Shown piece by piece: positions 12,813-24,800 of a stretch of 64,000 nucleotides of DNA (position 1 is its first letter; every line of letters starts with the position of its first letter). Position numbers and translations under genes: made by a program. The stretch is from Pteria penguin. Taxonomy: Eukaryota > Mollusca > Bivalvia > Pterioida > Pteriidae. The notes beneath the pieces are model-generated. The model had not been told where the DNA came from and searched no databases. It was given only the letters and a program-made list of their open reading frames with translations. Where the stretch lies: positions 69,724,637 through 69,788,636 of the forward strand of contig CM068584.1 in NCBI GenBank assembly GCA_035048485.1. The letters run 5' to 3'.

Positions 12813-15800
12813 CTGAAATAGAAATAAGACTTTGTATTGGTCGGTACTATCACCCGCTGAAATAGAAATAAGACTTTGTATTGGTCAGTGCTATCACCCG
12901 CTGAAATAGAAATAAGACTTTATATTGGTCAGTGCTATCACCCGCTGAAATGGAAATAAGACTTTGTATTGGTCAGTGCTATCACCTGCTGAAATGGAAA
13001 TAAGACTTTGTATTGGTCAGTGCTATCACCTGCTGAAATGGAAATAAGACTTTGTATTGGTCAGTGCTATCACCGGCTGAAATAGAAATAAGACTTTGTA
13101 TTGGTCAGTGCTATCACCCGCTGAAATGGAAATAAGACTTTGTATTGGTCAGTGCTATCACCCGCTGAAATAGAAATAAGACTTTGTATTGGTCAGTGCT
13201 ATCACCAGCTGAAATAGAAATAAGACTTTGTATTGGTCAGTGCTATCACCAGCTGAAATGGAAATAAGACTTTGTATTGGTCAGTGCTATCACCCGCTGA
13301 AATGGAAATAAGACTTTGTATTGGTCAGTGGGATCACCCGCTGAAATGGAAATAAGACTTTGTATTGGTCAGTGCTATCACCCGCTGAAATAGAAATAAG
13401 ACTTTGTATTGGTCAGTGCGATCACCCGCTGAAATGGAAATAAGACTTTGTATTGGTCAGTGCGATCACCCGCTGAAATGGAAATAAGACTTTGTATTGG
13501 TCAGTGCTATCACCCGCTGAAATAGAAATAAGACTTTGTATTGGTCAGTGCTATCACCCGCTGAAATGGAGGTTGGAGATAAAATATACATCGCACATTA
13601 TCGTAAAGCAGGGAGTAAAATTGTCTGCAGTATCTAAGGGTCATCCGGGCTCATAAAAAAAAAAAATTTAGGGGCCCAGTTTCAGAGTTAGGGGCCCTGC
13701 CATTATTTTTTTTAGATGTGTTCATATACAAAATAAATTACTGCTTCAAATTATTCAAATTCAATTTCCAATTACCTCTCTCTATGTTCATGAGAGTATT
13801 AAAATTTATACAGTGCCCTTATCTTCTGATTAACTTTTATCTTTGCTTTCATTCTCTGTCCAGTGCTGCATAACGTAAACACATTTCATCTCCCTCCCCC
13901 GAGTTGATCAACCCAAATTTAAAAGGAAGAAACGGATACAAACTACATAAAAAGAGGATTGGCATACGAACATTTATAAATTCATACTCGCCATCTGGGC
14001 AACTGTTGGTCCAAGATTTGATTGCCTAGCAGAAAAAATGGTCGCAAATGCAACCGTGTGAGTGCTAATTCTACTCCCTGTAAAGGTTATCATATCTCAC
14101 AGCGATCTGAGATAAATATAGATCACACATCATAAACAGATCTTACAGGAGTCTGAGATAAAACATACGTCATGCATTATCATAAATGGTGATCACATCT
14201 CACAGCGATCTGAGATGAAAGAGAAAACAAGATACTGCTAAAGACTGTATGGATTTACTGCACAGCATATTTGAAACAAGGTCAAGGTCTCCCTTCCCCA
14301 ACATTTGATTTGGTTACATACCTACACAAAATGACAATCTGACTAGAAGACCCTGAGACAAATTAGTCAAAGGTTTTTACAAACTTACATTTCATGGCCT
14401 CGACGAGGAAGCGTGCTTGATCTGTTAAATTCTGTACCACCTGAAATCATAATGTTTACTTGGTCAATAATCGTTCATATTACATAGAATACTGACTGAC
14501 TTTACGCTTGTCGACTGTGCGTCATGTGACAGACTTATTAGGATCATAATGTTTACTTGGTCAATAATCGTTCATATTACATAGAATACTGACTGACGCT
14601 TACACTTGTAAATGGTAAATAAGAAGGGAGGAATACTTAGGTAATGTAATGGTATGTGAAGGGATATTTAGGTAATGTAATGATTTGTGGAATTAATTAA
14701 TTGTATGTTATCAAAATTACTAATTACTATAATTATAATGAAGTAATCCAGTGGTGGCACCTGCCAGGTACAGGGCATCAAAGTTTTGACCAATGTACGG
14801 TACAGTCCGGGTGGAACTTAATTTGCCCACTGGTTACAGTGGGCATTTTTAGAGTGGGCATTAAAAATGTCCACTGGACACAGTGGACATCCTTGTAAGA
14901 GCCAGTTAGAATTAACATACAGGTAAGTGGACAGCTTGATAGCTCAGGTAAATGTCCACTCCTAATGCCCACTGAAATTTCAGGTGGACTGCCCACTGTG
15001 GACAGTGGGCATTCAAAGTTCCACCAGGACTATACTGTAACCCCTGACCCCTAACCCCTTAAACTCCTAACCCTAACCCCCAACTCTAGTCCCTACCCCA
15101 TGTACGTCTGTGACCAGTTTATAACCCTGACCCTGACCTACCTCGTCTGTGACCAGTATATAACCCCGACACTGACCTACCTCGTCTGTGACCAGTATAT
15201 AACCCTGACCCTGACATACCTTGTCTGTGACCAGTATATAACCTTGACCCTAACCTACCTCATCTGTGACCAGTATATATATGCACAACCACTGTAATTG
15301 CCTGAGATAAAGCCTTCAAGACCTATGTATTTTATTTCTGTATAAAGTACATTGATCGGTGATGTCATAACGCCCCATATTTGACCCACTTTTCAACATA
15401 GAAAGCGATGTTTGGCAGACTTTTGATTGTTATGCTAATGACGTAATAATGAAACGTTTGTCATTTCCAACCTTGCGTGACATCATTAAAGTCGTATTTT
15501 GCGCTAGTTTTCTTGACATTCGACGAAAGTATGTCATTCTGGATAAACGTTACATTGTCATGGGACACAGGCTGTTTCTTTCAATTTATAACTTCCTTCC
15601 GGAATGATTTCATGATGCAGTTTATAAATAGGAAATGGAAGTTTCAAGTATGATATTTTGGCAGTAAAAGCGCATATATATAGAACAAGTGTCTTATTTT
15701 GTGTTTTCATGCAGGAATACAGTACAATGTCTGATGCATTTATGAGATATAATGCGCTAATATAATGTGCTAATGTGCATTATATCTAATAAATGCATCA

Positions 15801-18800
15801 GCCATTGTACTTTATTCCTGTATGAAAACACAAAATAAGACACTTATTCTATATATAACCCTGAACCTAACCTACCTCGTCTGTGACCAGTATATAACCC
15901 TGACCCTAACCTACCTCGTCTGTGACCAGTATATAACCCTGACCTACCTCATCTGTGACCAGTATATCACCCTGACTCTGACCTACCTCGTCTGTGACCA
16001 GTATATAACCCTGAACCTAACCTACCTCATCTGTGACCAGTATATAACCCTGACCCTGACCTACCTCGTCTGTGACCAGTATATAACCCTGACCTGAATC
16101 TACTTCGTCCGTGACCAGTATATAACCCTGACCCTGACCTACCTCGTCTGTGACCAGTATATAACCCTGAACCTAACCTACCTCGTCTGTGACCAGTATA
16201 TAACCCTGACGCTAACCTACCTTGTCTGTGACCAGTATATAACCCTGACCCTGACCTACCTCATCTGTGACCAGTATATCACCCTGACTCTGACCTACCT
16301 CGTCTGTGACCAGTATATAACCCTGACCCTAACCTACCTCGTCTGTGACCAGTATATAACCCTGACCTACCTCATTTGTGACCAGTATATCACCCTGACT
16401 CTCACCAACCTCGTCTGTGACCAGTATATAACCCTGAACCTAACCTACATCGTCTGTGACCAGTATATAACCCTGACCCTGACCTACCTCGTCTGTGACC
16501 AGTATATAACCCTGACCTGAATCTACTTCGCCTGTGACCAGTATATAACCCTGACCCTTACCTACCTCGCCTGTGACCAGTATATAACCCTGAACCTAAC
16601 CTACCTCGTCTGTGACCAGTATATAACCCTGACCCTAACCTACCTCGTCTGTGACCAGTATATAACCCTGACCCTGACCTACCTCATCTGTGACCAGTAT
16701 ATCACCCTGACCCTGACCTACCTCGTCTGTGACCAGTACATAACCCTGACCTGAATCTACTTCGTCTTTGACCAGTATATAACCCTGACCCTGACCTACC
16801 TCGTTTGGACCAGTATTTAACCCTGACCCTAACCTACCTCATCCGTGACCAGCGTATAACCCTGACCCTGACCTACCTCGTCTGTGACCAGTATATAACC
16901 CTGACCCTAACCTACCTCGTCTGTGACCAGTATATAACCCTGACCCTGACCTACCTAATCTGTGACCAGTATATCACCCTGACTCTGACCTACCTCGTCA
17001 GTGACCAATATATAACCCTGAACCTAACCTACCTCAGTCAGTGACCAGTATATAACCCTGACCCTGACCTACCTCGTCTGTGACCAGTATATAACCCTGA
17101 CTCTGACCTACCTCGTCAGTGACCAGTATATAACCCTGACTCTGACCTACCTCGTCAGTGACCAGTATATAACCCTGACCCTGACCTACCTCGTCTGTGA
17201 CCAGTATATAACCCTGACCTGAATCTACTTCGTCTTTGACCAGTATATAACCCTGACCCTGACCTACCTCGTATGTGACCAGTATTTAACCCTGACCCTA
17301 ACCTACCTCATCTGTGACCAGTGTATAACCCTGACCTACCTCTTCTGTGACCAGTATATAACCCTGACCCTAACCTACCTCATTTGTGACCAGTATATAA
17401 CCCTGACCCTGACCTACCTCGTCTGTGACCAGTATATATATCCCTGAGGGTCCCTGACAATACAGCTCCACAATCTGCTGAGGCAGAACGCTGTAAAGAG
17501 CTGCTAATTTAATCACCAATTCTGCTCGTGTTAACGTCTCTAGGTAAATAGCATGGTAAACTGAAAGTAGAATAGCATGTTAAACTAAAAGTAGAATAGC
17601 ATGGTAAACTGAAAGTAGAATACCACGTTAAACTAAAAGCAGAATAGCATGGTAAACTGAAGGTAGAATAGCATGGTAAATTGAAAGTACAATAGCATGA
17701 TACACTGAGAGGGAAATAAGATTTAAATTTAAATTTAAACTTTATAATTTATTTTACAATCATTATGATTAAGAAACAAGTTAACAACCAGAGTACCCTG
17801 AGGAATCAGCCTCACCATCTCACATACCACACCGGGAATCGAACCCTAACCATCTCACGAACCACATTGGGAATCGAACCCTAACCATCTCGGGTACCAC
17901 AGTGGGAATCGAACCCTAACCATCTCTTGTACCACATCGGGAATCGAACCCGAATCGCACTGCCATTGGTGAGAAGTGAGCATGCCACCAACTCTGCTAC
18001 CTGGGAAATAAGTGTAGTTTGATACATTGAAAAAGAAAGTAGAATGATCGAAAAGTATTAATCAAATCACATAAATTCATCAACTCCAGATGTGTTTATG
18101 TGACACACTTAATCATGATAAATTTTATCCTTTTAAAGTTTATGGATTATTTCAAAATATTTGTAAACTGACATGAACCTTCAAATGTCCAGTTTAACCT
18201 TGTAATACAGCTGACCCATCCAAAATATAAGTAGAAAGATTGTATCGTTCCTTGGTTGGGCCTCTATTATAATACTGGGTGGAAATAAAATATTAACATG
18301 GTCAAAATTGAATATGGGGTAGGTCAGCACACTTTCAAAGAGTAATCAAGGAATGTTCCTCTTTAGTTGTCTCATTTTTTTTTCAAGAAAGTTTATCAAA
18401 ATGTTTTAATTCGTTCTTTAGCACCATGGTTTTCATTAGCAGTGATAGGGCAGAAATGATCACTTTCAAAGCACAATGTATATACAATACCCGAGTCTGT
18501 TTCCTGGCAGAGGTAAATCAACATTCTCGGCCGTATGGTCCTGAAAAAATACACAGGTAATGTGATCACACAGGTACTGTTCATAATACAATACACAAGT
18601 AATGTGATCACACAGGCACTGTTCATAAAACAATACACAGGTAATGTGATCACACAGGTACTGTTCATAATACAATGCACAGGTAATGTGATCACACAGG
18701 CACTGTTCATAATACAATACACAGGTAATGTGATCACACAGGCACTGTTCATAATACAATACACAGGTAATGTGATCACACAGGTACTGTTCATAATACA

Positions 18801-21800
18801 ATACACAGGTAATGTGATCACACAGGCACTGTTCATAATACAATACACAGGTAATGTGATCACACAGGCACTGTTCATAAAACAATACACAGGTAATGTG
18901 ATCACACAGGTACTGTTCATAATACAATACACAGGTAATGTGATCACACAGGCACTGTTCATAAAACAATACACAGGTAATGTGATCACACAGGCACTGC
19001 TCATAATACAATACACAGGTAATGTGATCACACAGGTACTGTTCATAATACAATACACAGGTAAAGTGTTCACACAGATAGTCTTCATAATACAATACAC
19101 AGGTAAGGTGTTCACACAGATACTTTTCATATTCTTCATAAAACAAAACTAAGATAACTCAGACTTTAAGCTCTGTCAATTTAATTTCTTACTTGTAGTT
19201 ATAGGCAATAAAATTTCATTGATAAAACATTAACTGTTGCCATGGTGACTGTGTAATCATAGATTCTCTCATCAACAAGTTTCCTATTATTTCAGCATCA
19301 GTAAAGCGGGGAGAAAATGTCAGCACATATCTCGCTTGTATTTGTCGTCACTCCTCATTACAACTTCTAACAAATGATCTCATACACAATGCCTCATTTA
19401 TAATGAATGAACTTGAGGTAAGTGTGGCACAGGATGTGATGTCATAAAAGACAGCTCGAACCGAGTTGAAAAGACATCTATCAGAAGTACAGCTTCTATG
19501 ACTAGTAGCACTGAGGCCCAAAGCTGATAATGTTATCAAAATATGCATGGAAGATGAATTTATATAAGCAATTGGCTTGTTTTCATATCCCTTATTTATT
19601 ATGGTTATTATGTATATCACATCCCTTACTTATTATGGTTATTATGTATATCACATCCCTTATTTATTATGGTTATTATGTATATCATATCCCTTACTTA
19701 TTATGGTTATTATGTATATCACATCCCTTATTTATTATGGTTATTACGTATATCATATCCCTTATTCATTATGGTTATTACGTATATCACATCCCTTATT
19801 TATTATGGTTATTATGTATATCATATCCTTTATTTATTATGGTTATTATGTATATCACATTCCTTATTCATTATGGTTATTATGTATATCACATTCCTTA
19901 TTTATTATGGTTATTACGTATATCATATCCCTTATTCATTATGGTTATTATGTATATCACATCCCTTACTTATTATGGTTATTATGTATATCACATCCCT
20001 TATTCATTATGGTTATTACGTATATCACATCCCTTATTTATTATGGTTATTATGTATATCATATCCCTTATTTATTATGGTTATTATGTATATCACATTC
20101 CTTATTCATTATGGTTATTATGTATATCACATTCCTTATTTATTATGGTTATTACGTATATCATATCCCTTATTCATTATGGTTATTATGTATATCACAT
20201 CCCTTACTTATTATGGTTATTATGTATATCACATCCCTTATTCATTATGGTTATTATGTATATCACATTCCTTATTTATTATGGTTATTATGTATATCAC
20301 ATCCCTTACTTATTATGGTTATTATGTATATCACATCCCTTATTTATTATGGTTATTATGTATATCACATCCCTTATTTATTATGGTTATTACGTATATC
20401 ATATCCCTTACTTATAATGGCTACTGCGTATATCACATATTCTGACGATTATACACTGAATGTGTATGACTAGGAGGACTGAATCAATATCACCATATTT
20501 TGTATTCAGTAGTAAAAATAATCAAATAACAAGAATGAAAATTCCCTTCATAGTGCCTCGTTAAATCTCTTCTGATTTCACGATCTCTCTAAGACCTCTA
20601 CGAAATTACAGCTCGAAAGCTTGCTACACATATTTGTACAGCCATAGTATTTACATACCACTGACATTGTCAAGGTCACAGCTTAGCACCACCTGTGACA
20701 ATCATCCACATGTACTTATTGTGAGTGCCGACAAAAATTCAGCAATCCTCTATTTGATGAGTGTACTTTACTTGCACTGCATTATTAAGTATTATTATTC
20801 TATGCTTGCTTTACCAGATTCGTACCTGGTATGTATTTCTATATCCTTTGCCTGCTTTATCAGTTTTGTACCTGGTGTGTGTACTTTCTTCGCTTGCTTT
20901 ACCAGTTTTGTACCAGGTGTGTGTACTTTCTTTGCTTGCTTTACCAGTTTTGTACCAGGTGTGTGTACTTTCTTTGCTTGCTTTACCAGGTTTGTACCTG
21001 GTGTGTGTACTTTCTTTCCTTGCTTTACCAGGTTTGTACCTGTGTACTTTCTTTGCTTGCTTTACCAGGTTTTTTCCTGGTGTGTGCACTATCTTTGAAT
21101 GCTTTACCAGGTTTGTACCTGTGTACTTACTTTGCTTGCTTTACCATGTTTGTTCCTGGTGTGTGCACTATCTTTGAATGCTTTACCAGGTTTATACCTG
21201 TGTACTTACTTTGCTTGCTTTACCAGGTTTGTACCTGTGTACTTACTTTGCTTGCATTGCATTATTCAGTCGTATACCATCTGCCACCCCACAAATCTGA
21301 ATGAGATCGTCTCGTGTTAATCGTAATAAATCTGCCCCTGTAGAGATAGGGAAAAGTGGGTATGTAATAAATCAATTCCTGTGGAAATAGGGAAAATTGT
21401 GTTTGAAAGAAAATGTACAATAAAGCACAACATGCAGTGCACTCAAGTATTCAGGTTCTTTTATTTGAATCTGTAAAACTGGTTACTATTGGTTCTAAAT
21501 TATTTGTTGCGACAATGAAAAATCAGTCTGGATAAACAACACTCTCCCCCCCCCCCCCAAAAAAAAAAAAAACAAAATACCCCCAAAAAACAGACAGGTG
21601 ATCAATCAATTCAAAATTTGCATTTGCATTTTTTTTATCTGTTTAATAAGCTGGTCATAAAATTACTGGTAATTGGCCTTTTCACATAATTAGTTTGATA
21701 CTTGCTGTGCTGGTAATTGGCCTTTTCACATAATTAGTTTGATACCTGCTGTGCTGGGTTTAGAAGTCACCATATAACAATACCTGGTCAACCGACTGTT

Positions 21801-24800
21801 AAGTGTTGTACACAAACATCCGACAAAAAACGTTAAGTAACAACAACAGCGAGTGTAATGACCTTGAAGACAATAAGCGTACATCTCTAACACTGAGATA
21901 AACATTAAGTACTGGTTTAATTAATCGGGTATGTGATTAATCGAAATGGATGAACTTTGTCAGGGATGTATAAGGATAAATCATAAAGCAGACCTACGTC
22001 AGACAATTCAAGTAGCGTTTCGAACACTCATAGCCAATTTTATCTGGTTTTGCAGGTCAGACCGATTAATTTCACCATTTCTGGGGGGGATGATCTTTCA
22101 ATAGAACTTGTTAAACACGGTATGATGCAGTCCTGAGAACGAGATATAGATTAAGTAAAAATAGAAATCCCTGTGAAATAGAAATACCTGTGAAATTCTG
22201 GAAAACTCTTATATAGGAAGAGAAACGATTGGCCTGAAGCCAGGTCATAACCTCTGCTGCTGTGGCATCTGAACTCAAAGGTGACTGAAATAAGAAGAAG
22301 ACTTTAAACCTAAAAACCATACAAAATATATGACATCAACACATGTACATCAAGTTGCATGATTTACCACATCGCAAGCACTACATTATTAATCTTAATA
22401 CAGTAATTAATGAACCTGATTGGCTGAAATTCCCTCAGCTAGAAAATCTGGTTAATTAAATATTTCCCTGCGTACTTAACAAAGTTTACATTTAAAGTAG
22501 AAAGACGAAACACTATAAAGATGTCAATGTGACGTGCTTGGTTTTGTTTATTGTTTAACACACCAACTACAAGGTGGTGGCAGATGTTTACTGTTTAACA
22601 CACCACCTACAAGGTGGTGACAGATGTTTATTGTTTTATACAACACCTACAAGGTGGTGGCAGATGTTTGTTTAACACACCAACTACAAGGTGGTGGCAG
22701 ATGTCTATTGTTTCATACAACACCTACAAGGTGGTGGCAGATGTTTATTGTTTAACACACCACCTACAAGGTGGTGGCAGATGTTTATTGTTTCATACAC
22801 CACCTACAAGGTGGTGGCAGATGTTTATTGTTATACACACCACCTATAAGGTGGTGGCAGATGTTTATTTTTTAACACACCACCTACAAGGTCGTGGTAG
22901 ATGTTTATTGTTTCATACACCACCTACAAGGTGGTGGCAGATGTTTATTGTTTAACACACCATCTACAAGGTGGTGGCAGATGTTTATTGTTAACACACA
23001 ACCTACAAGGTGGTGGCAGATGTTTATTTTTATAACACACCAGCTACAAGGTGGTGGCAGATGTTTATTGTTTCATACACCACCTACAAGGTGGTGGCAG
23101 ATGTTTATTGTTTAACACACAACCTACAAGGTAAGGTGGTGGCAGATGTTTTTTGTTTAACACATTACCTACAAGGTGGTGGCAGATGTTTATTGTTTAA
23201 CACACCACCTACTTGGTGATGGCAGATGTCTATTGTTTCATACACCACTCACAAGGTGGTGGCAGATGTTTACTGTTTAACACACCACCTACATGGTGAT
23301 GGCAGATGTTTATTGTTTCATACACCACTCACAAGGTGGTGGCAGATGTTTACTGTTTAACACACCACCTACAAGGTGGTGGCAGATGTTTATTGTTTCA
23401 TAAAACACCTACAAGGTAGTGGCAGATGTTTATTGTTTAACAGACCACCCAGAAGGTGGTGGCAAATGTTTATTGTTTCATACACCACCTACAAGGTGGT
23501 GGCAGATGTTTATTGTTTAACACACCACCTACCAGGTGGTGGCAGATGTTTATTATTTAACACAACACCTACAAGGTCTTGGCAGATGTTTATTGTTTCA
23601 TACACCATCTACAAAGTGGTGGCAGATGTTTACTGTTTCATACACCACCTACAAGGTGGTGGCCCATGTTTATTGTTGGCAGATGCTTATTGTTTAACAC
23701 ACAACCTACAAGGTGGTGGCAGATGTTTATTTTTATAACACACCACCTACAAGGTGGTGGGAGATGTTTATTGTTTCATTTACCACTTACAAGGTGGTGG
23801 GAGATGTTTATTGTTTAACACACCACCTACAAGGTGGTGGGAGATGTTTATTGTTTAACACATTACCTACAAGGTGGTGGCAGATGTTTTATTTTAACAC
23901 ACCACCTACAAGGTGGTGGCAAATGTGTATTCTTTAACACACCACCTACAAGGTGGTGGCAGATGCTTATTGTTTAACACACCACCTACAAGGTGGTGGC
24001 AGATGTCTATTGTTTAACACACCACCTACAAGGCGGTGGCAGATGTTTATTGTTTAACATACCACCTACAAGGTGGTGGCAGATGTCTATTGTTTCATAC
24101 ACCACCTACAAGGTGGTGGCAGATGTTTATTGTTTAACACACCACCTACAAGGTGGTGGCAGATGTCTATCGTTTAACACACCACCTACAAGGTGATGGC
24201 AGATGTTTATTGTTTAACACAACACATACAAGGTGGTGGTAGATGTTTATTGTTTCATAAACCACCTACAAGGTGGTGGCCCATGTTTATTGTTTCATAG
24301 TACACCACCTACAAGGTGGTAGTCCATGTTTATTGTTTCATACACCACCTACAAGGTGGTGGCCCATGTTTATTGTTTCATACACCACCTACAAGGTGGT
24401 GGCAGATGTTTATTGTTTAACAATGAATCCTTTGGAGTATAACCTTGACATGTTATGCTATGACCTTGACATGTTATGCAATGACCTTGACCTTACCCCT
24501 TTCATACAAGATGTTGCTGATGTTGATTCTGTGGGGGATGAGCTCTTGAGTTTTTTGGAGGAGGTACTATTGCTGCTGTCCGAGTCCTCGTCCTTGATGA
24601 CGTTCTTCATGGGGATGTTTGTACTTTTAGCCGTGAGAGAATGAGCATGAGGAGGACTACAATAGAGATAATAAACCAAGACATTACACGATTTAATTTT
24701 GTTTAGATATAGTCATAAGTCATGGCCCTATATGAATGATAGGGCCACAAATGAATTTGTATACTTGTATGTTTAATTTAAATACAACATAGACTGTTCA

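Noticed and set aside
18396..19146. Minus-strand 226-247 residue Cys-rich frames
   Set aside because: Only the last ~17 codons (CP2 exon 13) are real; the rest is the 42 bp minisatellite upstream of its acceptor.
19530..20473. Three long hydrophobic frames that look like membrane proteins
   Set aside because: All three frames of a 34 bp AT-rich repeat are open; the protein-like look is an artefact.
22614..24196. Series of plus-strand frames rich in [13 protein letters not shown]
   Set aside because: Translation of the 40 bp intronic minisatellite, opposite to the gene.
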